In this document: positions 47,933-57,955 of the stretch, piece after piece
How positions within the stretch are numbered: the first letter of the stretch is position 1
How the letters are laid out: every line of letters begins with the position of its first letter
Source of the DNA: Saccharomycopsis malanga
Taxonomy: Eukaryota > Ascomycota > Saccharomycetes > Ascoideales > Saccharomycopsidaceae
Length of the DNA stretch: 64,000 bases
Direction: 5' to 3'
Assembly (NCBI GenBank): GCA_004014935.1
Contig: CP025325.1
Coordinates: forward strand, 1,364,001-1,428,000
Notes under the pieces: model-generated
What the model was told of the DNA's origin: nothing
What the model saw: only the letters and a program-made list of their open reading frames with translations
Databases searched by the model: none
Translations under genes and position numbers: made by a program

Positions 47933-50900
47933 TTAAACACGATCTGCTAGCTGTAGAGTTTGGTAGTTTACGACCTTGCTGGAACCAGAGTTTTTCTGAG
48001 CGGTTCCAATAATACCTTTTACATGGGATTTGAAATCAAATGTCTCGGTAATTTCTCTGATCAACTGAACTTCTTTGTTGAGTTCTTCGTTCAAACCAAT
48101 GAGACTTTTTTGGCTCAAGCTTTTATATTTCTTGGCTAAATCCTCTGCATAGATTGGTTGAATCAAATAATCGACGTCAGGCAACTTGAGACGGCGCGAT
48201 TCGTCGTCTGCACTAAACAAGTTGTCTTTGAAAGCATGTAAAAGCGTTATGTATAACATACTGTTTTCTATTTTGCTGGAAATGTATTCTGGTGATTTGT
48301 TTTTCAAAGTGCCAATGTCTTTCCAATCATCTGCTAAAATGGCTCTTCTCCATACTAGTATTTCGCTGATTTTCTTTTCGGAGTATGTCAACATACCCGT
48401 GCTGATGAGCTTGAGTGCATTGTAATAATCCAACTTCATGCCGCCAGTCTTGATGTCTAAGGACATGTATAAATCTACTAGCTCATTTAATTCTACGGTT
48501 TTGTTGGACAATAGTTTTGTAAGTGGTTTTCTCAAGTTGGTGTAGAGAATGGTTGAATTTTTCTGCTGTAGGTTGGTAGACAATAGACTCAAAATGTTGT
48601 TTGTTTCAGTAACAAGATCATGTGATGATTTGAAAGTTGAAACTTCCTTATACAAATAATTCTGAAGATCCAAAACTGTCAAGCCATTTTCAATGTCTGT
48701 TAGTATGTCTGCTGAGCTAGGTTGTTCCTCAGCAGCAAGAAGACTGAGCTTAGCCACACTAAGCTGGAACTTTTTATTAGATACAAAATCATCTGTCTTA
48801 TTGGCAATGTTATTTAGGGTGCAAGCGCCCTCAAAGTACTCCTGATCAAGAATGTTTCTGATCCATGAAACCCTTCCATGTTCCCCGGAGGCCAAAAACC
48901 GTTTCAAATAGTCATTATGTTCGGGGAACCCTAATAATAATTCTTGAAGCTTTCCGTTAAAAACATAATAATTGTACAATGTCTCTGCAAACCGGTATCC
49001 AAACTTCTCAAACGACTGTTCAAACCGTTGTTTGACGTGTGCATCGCTCAAGCCATGGCTTAAAACTCGTTCTCTTTCAGTGTCGCAGATTTCAACCAAC
49101 GACGAAAAATCTTCAAACTTCTCTGCCAATTTTAGTGCTGTATCCATTTCCCCAAATGTGACGAGCGATTTGATCCATGTACCACGGTTGAACTCATAGA
49201 CTGACTTGTATCTTTGAATATCCTCTCTAGTAGCTTTTGTCAATGGTCTGGAAGTGTAGTATGAGAGACCATAGCTAAAGGAGTAGAATAGAACGGATAC
49301 CAAAGAAACCAAACTTTTTGATATTTCTAACGCTTTAGTATCACTAGAAAGATCCTTAATCGAACTGTAGTAATTGTGAAATAGATCGTTGTATCTAAAA
49401 CACAAGTCTCCTTCTATTATCCAGGACATGCTCTCTCCAATCTCAGTGGTGCTCATATGGAAGAACTGTTGGCGAATATCGGTACTGGCGTCTATGGCGC
49501 CTTCTTTGATACTTTTCAAAGCTAAAAGTACTGCTGTTGAGTAGTTGTTGGCGTTGTTGCTTTTCAAAAGCTTCTGTATGACATTTGATAGAAAAGAGCC
49601 TATTTTGCTGACTTGATATAAAAAAAAATCATCAATAGTCTCTTTGTTGTCTTTATTTGGAACAGCAACAGCTTCTCTAATACTAGAAGCAAGAATGTCT
49701 ATCAATTCCTGGTTGTTATCGTCAAGCGCTTGGTTGAATACAGGCCAGATTTTGTAAGCAGCGTTGACTTTCTCCACTGCAGTGATGACAGAAATCTTTG
49801 TATCAATGCTTATCTCATTGAGGAAGTTGACAGCTATATATTCCACCAAGTTTTTCAACTTTTGCAATCGTAATTCCAAATGGTTTTCAATTGAAGATAA
49901 TCTAGGTGGCAAGTAGGCAGAGAGTGAGCCCACCAAATCAGTCCCTACGTCAATGATTGCTTGCTCAATTTCGGATTCTTCTATTAAGGCATTTTCAGGA
50001 ACATTGAAGGACAACGGGTTGTTGCTGTTGTACCCGTAGAACACTGCTTGCTCAATATGTGACTTGGTGAAAGACGTCAAGATAGTTGGTGAAGCAGTTC
50101 CAGAAACATCAAGATCTTCTCTAATATCTTCTTTGCTTACAAACTTTTCGATCTTCAATACGCCAGCTTCCTTAGTGACGGCAATTACCGATGGAGAATT
50201 TATAACAACATCGTCCTCAATACGGTAATCCTCATACCCAGTACCAATGATATCGATACCAGATCTAAGAGATACGATATCTTCCCATTTGCGAGCCTCA
50301 AGAAGAGAATAATTTAACTTTGTGATATCGTCGACAAGGACTACTGCGTTTTCAAACGTAATAAAAGCAGTAACACCTGGTTTAGGTAAGTAGAGTCTAG
50401 GCACATGACTAGGCTTGTATGGTAGGTTGTAGCGAGTCAATCTATAAGTGGAAAATACTAATAATTCGTCGCCATCTTTCTTAACGGTGAAAATGATATA
50501 ACAAGTCTCTTCTTGACTTAAATGAAGGGCTGTTAATATCAAAAAAGCATCCTCCTGGTTGTTGGCCAATGGCTGTGAGTCCAAGATATCAATGTGGTGT
50601 GCAGTATAAAAGTCTTTGATTTGATACAACAAGTGCTCCTTCAAAGAAGTCTCGTAAAGCTTGATGACTTGTCCATCACGAGACACACTGTACAACAAAA
50701 AATCCGCATTTTCAGTGACAATCGACAAAGATCTCGCATCATACCCCAAGTTTTTGCCTCCTTTTATAGAGACAACCTGCGCAGAATGCCTGAAAAAAGG
50801 GATTATCGAAGACGATACCACCACAGTGCATTTTATATGTGGTTTTCCAGCAGCGTCTCTAAGCGACACTAAGAATACACGGCCAGAGGAAGTGGCAACC

Positions 50901-51544
50901 ACAATTCCAACTGGCTCGATATTCTCATGAAGAGTGATATGTTCATTATGATATAGTGGAATGCGAGCACTAACCTTGTCTTTGCTATGTGGCAAACTGA
51001 CTGTAGAGTCGCTGAGTATCGTTTCATAATACTGGGTGGCTCCAGAACGCGTATCAATCGTTACCAATCCAGGCTCATCCACTCCCGGCGACGGCAGTAC
51101 TAAAACTGGCGTAACCAACGATCTAGAAGCCCCGCTTCCATCCTCTCCTACCTTGATGGTGAACGTTATAGGGGTTCTGTCAACTGAGGTATAGTTCCAT
51201 ATATAAAGCATGTCTTCAGACGCAATACATGCGTGATTACTGCGTTGATCTACATATGCCTTCAAATCTATATTAGATGGTTCTTGAATGACAGTAGGAG
51301 TTGCGTTCAATTGGGAAACGCTGTATTTATCATTTCTTGTAAGTTCTGTCTGATTCCCTTGCACACCAGAGATTTTATTGGCATTGTAATCTTCTAGTAT
51401 CGACTGTTCCTTGGTCAATGATTGTTGGTCTATTGAAATATCCGTGGCGTCCGATTGCAATTGACTTTCCTGCACAGGACGCCGCGCAGAAAATTGGAAT
51501 TGCAGCTGGGCCTTAAATATCGACCCTATTTTATCGGATGACAT
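47933..51544 (-). CDS. NUP133: Nucleoporin Nup133
   Basis: Structural subunit at the end of the Y-shaped Nup84 complex of the nuclear pore. 1203 residues (S. cerevisiae 1157). The N-terminal ~70 residues are polar. A beta-propeller covers roughly 75-480, with segments such as LYIWNYTSVDRTPITF, GLVTIDTRSGATQYYE and VGIVVATSSGRVFLVSL. The rest is alpha-helical, with the conserved NFLNEISIDTKI, ALKLAEKFEDFSSLVEICD, HGRVSWIRNI and a C-terminal DWKDIGTL-NKSPEYISSKIENS. It ends NYQTLQLADRV, as expected for this family. The start is the ATG at 51542-51544. It is divergent from RPF2, with 258 bp between the start codons. Confidence 0.95.
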   Translation of the reverse strand: MSSDKIGSIFKAQLQFQFSARRPVQESQLQSDATDISIDQQSLTKEQSILEDYNANKISGVQGNQTELTRNDKYSVSQLNATPTVIQEPSNIDLKAYVDQRSNHACIASEDMLYIWNYTSVDRTPITFTIKVGEDGSGASRSLVTPVLVLPSPGVDEPGLVTIDTRSGATQYYETILSDSTVSLPHSKDKVSARIPLYHNEHITLHENIEPVGIVVATSSGRVFLVSLRDAAGKPHIKCTVVVSSSIIPFFRHSAQVVSIKGGKNLGYDARSLSIVTENADFLLYSVSRDGQVIKLYETSLKEHLLYQIKDFYTAHHIDILDSQPLANNQEDAFLILTALHLSQEETCYIIFTVKKDGDELLVFSTYRLTRYNLPYKPSHVPRLYLPKPGVTAFITFENAVVLVDDITKLNYSLLEARKWEDIVSLRSGIDIIGTGYEDYRIEDDVVINSPSVIAVTKEAGVLKIEKFVSKEDIREDLDVSGTASPTILTSFTKSHIEQAVFYGYNSNNPLSFNVPENALIEESEIEQAIIDVGTDLVGSLSAYLPPRLSSIENHLELRLQKLKNLVEYIAVNFLNEISIDTKISVITAVEKVNAAYKIWPVFNQALDDNNQELIDILASSIREAVAVPNKDNKETIDDFFLYQVSKIGSFLSNVIQKLLKSNNANNYSTAVLLALKSIKEGAIDASTDIRQQFFHMSTTEIGESMSWIIEGDLCFRYNDLFHNYYSSIKDLSSDTKALEISKSLVSLVSVLFYSFSYGLSYYTSRPLTKATREDIQRYKSVYEFNRGTWIKSLVTFGEMDTALKLAEKFEDFSSLVEICDTERERVLSHGLSDAHVKQRFEQSFEKFGYRFAETLYNYYVFNGKLQELLLGFPEHNDYLKRFLASGEHGRVSWIRNILDQEYFEGACTLNNIANKTDDFVSNKKFQLSVAKLSLLAAEEQPSSADILTDIENGLTVLDLQNYLYKEVSTFKSSHDLVTETNNILSLLSTNLQQKNSTILYTNLRKPLTKLLSNKTVELNELVDLYMSLDIKTGGMKLDYYNALKLISTGMLTYSEKKISEILVWRRAILADDWKDIGTLKNKSPEYISSKIENSMLYITLLHAFKDNLFSADDESRRLKLPDVDYLIQPIYAEDLAKKYKSLSQKSLIGLNEELNKEVQLIREITETFDFKSHVKGIIGTAQKNSGSSKVVNYQTLQLADRV

Positions 51545-51672
51545 TTGATTTCACTGCTTATCGCCTAAATACGTTGCTCACTTTTACATTCATCTCCATA
51601 TGTTGTTGTTTATATCGTGAATTTTCACCTTTTCAAAATTGCCAAATGAAATCACGTGGGATTACCCTCATG

Positions 51673-51699
51673 TCATCGCGGAAAAAAATTTTTTTTTTT
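51673..51699. promoter_or_regulatory. PAC and RRPE elements of the RPF2 promoter
   Basis: GCGATGA (minus-strand reading, 51673-51679) matches the PAC box. Directly next to it is GAAAAAAATTTTTT (51681-51694, inside a longer T run), an RRPE-type tract. The pair lies 105-130 bp upstream of the spliced RPF2 start, the standard arrangement for yeast ribosome-biogenesis genes (Dot6/Tod6 and Stb3 sites). NUP133 shares the interval. Confidence 0.6.
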
Positions 51700-51802
51700 A
51701 TTATGAAAAGTTTCATGCATATATAGTATGGGGATGTTGAATGAAAAGAATAGAAGGATTCGGATTGATTGAGACCATTAGAGAGTATTTTATAGAGTAA
51801 AG

Positions 51803-52875
51803 ATGATTAAAACGTATGTTCATTTTTGGAAGAGCAGGAAAAGTGGGGAAGAACTTGGATAATGAGAAGGAAAAGGATTCAATGGGACATAACTAACAAT
51901 AATAGACAACCAAAAAACGCTAGATCTAAGAGAGCTTTTGATAAGAAAGAGAGTAAGCTTGTTGAGAATGTTAAGACTGCTCTTTTTATTCAGGGCACGA
52001 GCAGCAAGAAGTTTTTACATGATATAATGTGCGATTTTTCACAATTCAAGAAGCCTGATATCAAGAGATTTCAAAGAAAGAATGATATTAAACCGTTTGA
52101 AGATGCTGCTCCTCTTGAGTTTTTTTCTGAAAAAAATGATGCTTCTTTGCTCGTGTTCAGTAGCAGCAATAAGAAAAGACCAAACAACTTGACATTTATC
52201 CGAACCTTTGGTTATAAGATCTACGATATGATTGAATTGCGTGTCCATCAAAACTACAAGCTTTTTGTTGATTTCCGTAAAACAACTTTTCAGATTGGTT
52301 TGAGACCAATGTTTGTTTTCAATGGACCGGTATTTGACAACCATCCAACATTCAAGCACATCAAATCATTATTCTTGGACTTTTTCCGTGGTCAAGTCAC
52401 CGATCTTCAAGACATTGCTGGTTTGCAATATGCCATAACAGTCACTGCTCCAGAAGTAGAAGAAGGAAAGCCTTTACCTAATGTTTATTTCCGTGTCTAC
52501 AAGTTGAAGACCCTCAGAAGTGGTCAGAAGTTACCAAGGGTGGAATTGGAGGAAATTGGGCCAAGATTAGATTTCACCATTGGCAGAGTTGAGGAACCAA
52601 GTCCAGAAGTTGAGAAGGAAGCTATGAGGCAACCTAAACAATTGGAAGCAAAGACCAAGAAAAATATCCAGGTGGATGACATGGGTGACAAGATTGGTAC
52701 TGTCCACTTGGGTAAACAGGACTTGAGTGCTATGCAAACACGTAAGATCAAGGGTCTTAAGTCAAGATTCGACCAGGTAAATGAAGATTTTGATGATCAA
52801 GAATACGAGTATTCTGGAGAAGAGGAAGCGGTGGAGGAGTATGAACCTAAATCTAAGAAACAGAAGAAAGCCTGA
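51803..52875 (+). CDS. RPF2: Ribosome biogenesis factor Rpf2 (spliced, two exons)
   Basis: Nucleolar Brix-domain protein that, with Rrs1, brings 5S rRNA, Rpl5 and Rpl11 into pre-60S particles. Exon 1 is only 11 nt (51803-51813, ATG ATT AAA AC) and exon 2 is 51906-52875. Spliced, the protein begins MIKTQPKNARSKRAF, matching the MIRTVKPKNARAKRAL start of the S. cerevisiae protein. Reading through the intron gives an unrelated 29-residue N-terminus. The total is 326 residues (S. cerevisiae 344). The Brix domain (about 25-225) contains LHDIMCDFSQFKKPD, TFIRTFGYKIYDMIEL, SLFLDFFRGQVTDLQDIAGL and EIGPRLDFTIGR. Then come the KPKQLEAKTKKN-like segment and HLGKQDLSAMQTRKIKGLKS, and an acidic tail ending KSKKQKKA. 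PAC and RRPE sites mark the promoter. Confidence 0.95.
51814..51905 (+). other. Intron of RPF2, 92 nt
   Basis: Donor GTATGT, branch AACTAAC at 51891-51897 with 8 nt between it and the acceptor TAG. It splits codon 4 after its second base. Support comes from exact restoration of the conserved Rpf2 N-terminus. Confidence 0.92.
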
Positions 52876-53476
52876 TTTGACAGGTGGATAAGAATATTTC
52901 GGTTTGTACTTTAGGGATTTCGTTATTTTGTCATAATACTTTTTTTTTGTTATATACACGTAATAATTGCATTGTTTTGGATATAAGCTGTAGATCTGGT
53001 TATTTTAATCATGGTGTGTAGGTATGTAGGAAAAGGATTATTTAACAAAAGGTACAAATATTTGTAAAATAAAATAAATGTCGTTGAGCATTAAAACTTT
53101 AGAATGATATCAAAAACATTGAATACTGTAGTCTGGAAGCATTCATAAAGGGGAGCTTAAGCCTCAGGGAATTTTGAGCTGATACTCATCTCAAAAATGA
53201 CAACAAAATAAAGGGCTTAAAAAGGTTGATTATAAGGATATTACTATACAGTATCAAAAAATTAAGCACACTGAAAAAATAAGCAAGAATATTTATATAG
53301 TTTTAGGCATATAAAATATGAGTGTTTTTTATATGTAAATGTCGAGGCAGAAAAATTTGCAGCATAAAAATTTAAAGAAAGTGAAAAAACTTGAACAAAA
53401 GTGTGAGGGTTGAATTTTTAACTATCAATATTGAAAAAAAACCTATGAATAACAAGGACAGAAAAAATACCAAAAA
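52876..53476. other. Convergent 3' flank of RPF2 and MTD1
   Basis: 600 bp, strongly AT-rich with poly-A and poly-T tracts. No gene. Confidence 0.5.
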
Positions 53477-54478
53477 CTAATCGCTTTTGGCATCAGTGCT
53501 CTTAGAGTCGGTGAGATATTGCTGATTGTCAATCAAACGCAACAAGTTTCTCAAAAGCATCATGATGGTGACCTTACCAATGGAAGGTACGTACAAGGAA
53601 GCTTTTTCCTTAACCTCAACGTCAAAGTTCTTTTCACTAGAAAAATTAATACAGACTGCGCCATATTTGATATTTTCGAGAGGGAACTTGTAGTTTTTGG
53701 AAGGCACACCGGTAATGATAACGTCGGCGTTTTTAGTAGCCTCTTCCAAGGACAAATCAGAATCTACCGAGTGGTGACGATTCATCTTAATACCTTCACC
53801 TCTGGTGAAAATCTGGATATTGTTAATATCTACAGAATAGACCTTGGCACCGTCATTAGCCAATAATGCGGCAAGTGGTCTACCAACAACCTCCGAACGG
53901 TTGACAATTAACACGTTCTTACCGTAAAGACGGTTACCATATGGCAACAAGGAATTGTAGACCTTCAAGTACTCCAAGATCTTGACCACCGCCAATGGAG
54001 TACAAGGCAAAATAGATTTCAACTGAGGCTCTCTATTCTCAGAAGCAGCCTCTTTAATATCTAAATAACGAATGTTGTGATACATGTTTTGAATGTACTT
54101 GTGATTCAAACCCTCTACATCCTTGCGGATTGAAACAACTTGTTGCAAATATTGGTCTTGACCGTTGCCATACACAGGAAAATAAACCATGATACCATTC
54201 ACAGAGTCATCTCCGTTGGCTTCAATTATTGCCTCCTCCAATTCTTCCTTGTCAACCTCGCGAAGCTCGTATTGGAATCCAAGACCCTCGCAAGTCTTGC
54301 CGGTCCATTTAGCATACATGCGGGCAGCTGGGTCATCATTAGCTAAAAAACCGACGAGTTTAGGAACAAGCCTTGGGGCAAGACTTGCAACCTTTGCGGT
54401 TATCTCATCATTATATATCTTAGCGATGGAACTAGCAAGGATAGTACGACCCTGATGCACTGCTTTGTTTGATGCCAT
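53477..54478 (-). CDS. MTD1: NAD-dependent 5,10-methylenetetrahydrofolate dehydrogenase
   Basis: Cytosolic enzyme that oxidises methylene-THF to methenyl-THF with NAD, for one-carbon flow to purines. 333 residues (S. cerevisiae 320). It belongs to the FolD fold but is the monofunctional yeast type. Visible motifs are GIMVYFPVYGNGQDQYLQQVV near residues 96-116 (in place of the bifunctional PLP motif), SILPCTPLAVVKILEYL, the cofactor motif VNRSEVVGRPLAALLANDGAKVYSVDI near 193-219, and ADVIITGVPSKNYK. The C-terminus is Ser/Asp/Lys-rich. The start, the ATG at 54478, gives the short leader typical of the cytosolic form. A frame directly divergent from it (54488-54727) is not accepted as a gene. 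Confidence 0.95.
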   Translation of the reverse strand: MASNKAVHQGRTILASSIAKIYNDEITAKVASLAPRLVPKLVGFLANDDPAARMYAKWTGKTCEGLGFQYELREVDKEELEEAIIEANGDDSVNGIMVYFPVYGNGQDQYLQQVVSIRKDVEGLNHKYIQNMYHNIRYLDIKEAASENREPQLKSILPCTPLAVVKILEYLKVYNSLLPYGNRLYGKNVLIVNRSEVVGRPLAALLANDGAKVYSVDINNIQIFTRGEGIKMNRHHSVDSDLSLEEATKNADVIITGVPSKNYKFPLENIKYGAVCINFSSEKNFDVEVKEKASLYVPSIGKVTIMMLLRNLLRLIDNQQYLTDSKSTDAKSD

Positions 54479-55926
54479 TATGAAATTATGTCAAAAAAAA
54501 ACTGCGATGTCAAAAAATTATATTTGTTCAGCAAAAATTTATGCAAGAGAAGCTTGTATTCAACTTTGTCGGACACTTATAAAGAATCAGTTTATGAGCT
54601 AAAAGCTAAGCCCAACTTTCCACCAACTTACCACCCATTTCGTTCCATCAAACCCTACAATCTAATAGTATTCGCAAGGTCATTCAAAGTGAAAATTTTC
54701 CAACTCCCCGGACTGTGTGCACTGTGAATCACCTTTTTTTCCTCGGCTGCCAGCATATGCGAGATGCTGCGCGCATCACGAGCAATGCATGTTGAACAAT
54801 TGGCATTCAAGTGGAATGTTATTTTATAATAAAAAGAAGTTTGGGCAGTAAGATATGGAGGGGGTATTATTCAGTGGCAATAACAACGAGGGATTAAATT
54901 TAATAATTGCCGGGATGTATTTTTTTATGCTCAACTCTGGGATACATCAAACTAGACTCCTATGTACATTCGATATGTAAATCTCTTCTTTCCAGTACAT
55001 TTGACTCGCTTGTAGTTATGATATAAGTTACTCATAACAGATTAAGGTCTTCTAATAATGGTTTACTCAAGTGTATCTTTAACATCGCGTGAATAATCTG
55101 TTTCCTTGGCAAATCCTATTCAAATCATTGAGATTTATTTTTCCTTATAGTGTTAATTGAGTTATATATGATTGAGAATTTATATCTTCAAAATGTTGCC
55201 CGACAAATTTGATGAATAAAAACACCAATTCGTATCTACGTTTAAAGAAAATGATTATTAAAGATCTTCTGACAGTTTAAAACAAAATCAAAAATAACAC
55301 TAAAAGTATTTTTTGTTTCTTTTTTGGCCGCGCTTCGTTCAACAAGACTCAAATGTTGATAAAGCCTTGTTCCTGTAGTTATGTATTGGGTTGCGAACAA
55401 AATCACATGAATACCGGACACCAAACATTTTACAAGGAAATTTGTTCATTAATATTTGTACTTAAAAATCTGGCGATGCCAGCTAGTGTAAAAATTCATC
55501 AAAAAAGATTAAAATCTTAAAGCGTTTGTCTATGATCATTAGAAAAATCGCATTGCAATGAGTCGTTAGGAAATTGATAGCAAAACCTTTCAGTTTGCAA
55601 ATCTTTCCAAGTAATACAAAAAAAAGCTCAACCAGAGCAACAAAAAACACGAAAATGAAACCCCAAAAAAAAAAATAATAAACCAAATTGGCTTGAAGAA
55701 ATGTGACACTTGTAGTTATAAAGCGATAGAAATGAGATACAGACCTGACAAGACGACCTTGAGAGAGCCAAATGCCAGACTATTAATACAAAGAAAAAAA
55801 AGACAAGAAATCAGCAAACGTTATAACGAAAAACAGACAACCCGAAACACCAAAGTCATAAAAACAAGAAAGGAAAAGCGTAAAAAACATACGAGAAAAA
55901 AAAGGCGTAATACCAAACACAGGCGG
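54479..55926. other. Intergenic, 1.45 kb between MTD1 and the WHI5/NRM1-family gene
   Basis: AT-rich. Frames at 54488-54727 and 55693-55971 are unrecognisable, and the latter is a Lys/Arg-rich product of A-rich 3' flank DNA. No RNA gene, SINE or clear control site is seen. Confidence 0.4.
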
Positions 55927-57498
55927 TCACAATGCAGCAGCAGTGCTTTTTATTTGAGACAAGGGAGTTGAGCTTCTTGATTTAGCGTATTCTGCAGCAC
56001 TAGGGGTTTTAGCTTGAACAGGGCTTGCAGAAGACATCTCGTCGTCCATCTCCTCTTCTGTAGAACTAGAATCTTGTTTGTCCATTTCTACAGAAAGCCT
56101 ACGAGAGTCATCGGCAGAGAGTCGGTTTCTAGGCCGTTGTTGATGGCTACTGGTATGTTTGTTAGGTGTTGGTGAAGTAGTGACGTTTGCCCAAGGTTTC
56201 TGAGAGTTTGTCTTTGATATTGGGGACGAAAGACTTAGAAGTGACTGGATGGCTTCTTGTTCTTTGCTTTTGTCTTCGTCTTGAGTGGGTGGTTTCAAGT
56301 CTGTTTTTATGGGACTAAACGTAAGACTGCGTTGAGGAACGTGGCCATGAGCGGGGAGACGGTTGTAATTCGGAATAGATGTTGACTTTTGCAAGTTTTT
56401 CTTTGGCTGGCCAGCTCCTTGAGACGTCTTTTTAGGAGAGGATCTGGAAATAGCTGCAAGAAACGCGTCGTTAGCAGAAAGAATGTGGTCTTCCTCCTCA
56501 AAGTTGTAGGAAGGAATGGACAGAGTAGGATTGGCAATGTATATGCCACGGGGTCTGGTGGTCGCCTTGCGGTTTGGAGTGGTGTTGAAAGGTTCCATAA
56601 GACCTTGTTTCGGGTTGGTTGTCAGGGCAGAGGAGTCTATAAGCTGGTTGAGAAAGTTGCTAGACTGCGGTAAACTGGCTGGCAACGACTGATGCTTGTT
56701 ACGCAGCACAATGCTGGGTCTCCGTTTTGAGGGTCTGTCTGTGTCCATCTCCTCGACATCGTCAGGATGTTCTAGTTCAGCTAGCGACTTGTCCTGCCAT
56801 CCGTTCTGAACCTTCAAAAACGCGTACGAGAGTCTTGTTTTCAAATTGGACGAGATTTCTTGGAGTTTCTCCGAGGATCGGAGAATCTCATCAGTTGACG
56901 TGTAATGCCGAGGAGATGCCAAGGCCGCAGAAGGGCTTACGGTGCTGGGGATGTTGCTACGCGAGAACCTGTCTGGGGTCTGCGGGAAATTGTACTTGAA
57001 CACGCCGCCAGACGTGCGCTTGCTGGAAAACACACCCGGTGACGCCGGCACGTTGTACGACTGGTTGTATGACGGAGAAAGAAACTGGGCCGAGGACCTT
57101 TTCTCCGGAGATAGGAACTGCGAAGAACGCTTCTCCGGAGATAGGAACTGTGCCGAGGAGCGTTTCAACGAAAGCGATGCTCGCTTCGAGGGTGGCGTCA
57201 GCGGTGGCTCTAAATGCTTTTCAGGAGTAGGTGGAGACAACTGTCTTTTTTCAGACATTACTGGTGATGCCTCTCTTTTTTCTCCCGACTTGAAAAAGTC
57301 CTTTTTCTCTGCAAAATCTGCAGCTTTTGCATCTCCGGAACCACCGGCAGCATCGGAAACGCCTTCTGAGTCATGCGGGTCGTTCGTGATGGCGTCAATA
57401 TCCATCTTGGCTGGTCTGCTCATGCTTATTCTCGAGGAAGTATATGGAACACATGCTGGCTTGAGGTCCGGGGGACCCTCTGAATTCGAGGACGTCAT
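55927..57498 (-). CDS. WHI5/NRM1-family G1/S transcriptional repressor
   Basis: 523 residues, mostly disordered and Ser/Pro-rich. The one folded signature is the GTB motif of Whi5 and Nrm1 near residues 215-245: LQEISSNLKTRLSYAFLKVQNGWQ, with the spacing of the family's RLxxAxxKVxxGW core. Whi5 and Nrm1 bind SBF and MBF through Swi6 and repress G1/S genes such as CDC21 (also in this window). A threefold repeat at about residues 113-138, consensus SSAQFLSPEKR, provides CDK sites of the full SPxK form, and many further SP/TP sites follow. Phosphorylation by G1 cyclin-CDK is the known switch for Whi5. The start is the ATG at 57498 (MTSSNSEG). Many non-Saccharomyces yeasts have one gene for both roles, so I give no symbol. 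Confidence 0.85.
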   Translation of the reverse strand: MTSSNSEGPPDLKPACVPYTSSRISMSRPAKMDIDAITNDPHDSEGVSDAAGGSGDAKAADFAEKKDFFKSGEKREASPVMSEKRQLSPPTPEKHLEPPLTPPSKRASLSLKRSSAQFLSPEKRSSQFLSPEKRSSAQFLSPSYNQSYNVPASPGVFSSKRTSGGVFKYNFPQTPDRFSRSNIPSTVSPSAALASPRHYTSTDEILRSSEKLQEISSNLKTRLSYAFLKVQNGWQDKSLAELEHPDDVEEMDTDRPSKRRPSIVLRNKHQSLPASLPQSSNFLNQLIDSSALTTNPKQGLMEPFNTTPNRKATTRPRGIYIANPTLSIPSYNFEEEDHILSANDAFLAAISRSSPKKTSQGAGQPKKNLQKSTSIPNYNRLPAHGHVPQRSLTFSPIKTDLKPPTQDEDKSKEQEAIQSLLSLSSPISKTNSQKPWANVTTSPTPNKHTSSHQQRPRNRLSADDSRRLSVEMDKQDSSSTEEEMDDEMSSASPVQAKTPSAAEYAKSRSSTPLSQIKSTAAAL

Positions 57499-57955
57499 CG
57501 AATATCGACACACACGACAACACTGCTCTGTATGGACAATCTGGCAGGCAAAATACCTATAATAGCTTGTAATACCACTGTGCAACTAAATATGTATGGC
57601 GGGTTTCTCGTCCTATTCTACTATATTTTTTTTTACTTCTCCTACAAATATTCGAAATCGTTACCCGTGCGTGTTAGGAAAATAATGACAGGGCGCGTCC
57701 CAATTTGCTGGCCCGGGCGCGCAACCGAATAGTTGCTGCAGAAGCGCGGCGTGCATGGCGAAAGGCACGCCCATTACCCGGATGTACTAGTATATGCACA
57801 GTCACACTATAGGCGCGTGTAAACACATAAGAGTGCAGGAGTCTGAATGATGGACAATTAGAAATGTCTGTGGAACAGAAAAATAATGACGATAAGCCCT
57901 TGACGTTATTTATGATTTCATGCTGATCTATTGATATCAAAGGCCATACTTAGGC
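57499..57955. promoter_or_regulatory. Divergent promoter of the WHI5/NRM1-family and MFS genes
   Basis: 457 bp. Two Reb1-like sites are present: TTACCCG at 57661-57667 and TTACCCGG at 57774-57781. Between them is a GC-rich palindromic block (GGGCGCGTCCC; CCCGGGCGCGC) at about 57692-57722. CGCG cores of this kind can serve RSC-type or MBF-type factors, but no exact ACGCGT occurs. Confidence 0.45.

Noticed and set aside
54488-54727. 79-codon ATG frame divergent from MTD1, starting 9 bp from its ATG
   Set aside because: It would leave no room for two 5' untranslated regions and promoters, and it has no recognisable motif. A low chance of being real remains.
55693-55971. 92-codon Lys/Arg-rich frame overlapping the 3' end of the WHI5/NRM1-family gene
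   Set aside because: The composition reflects A-rich 3' flank DNA, and it overlaps a well-supported gene on the other strand.
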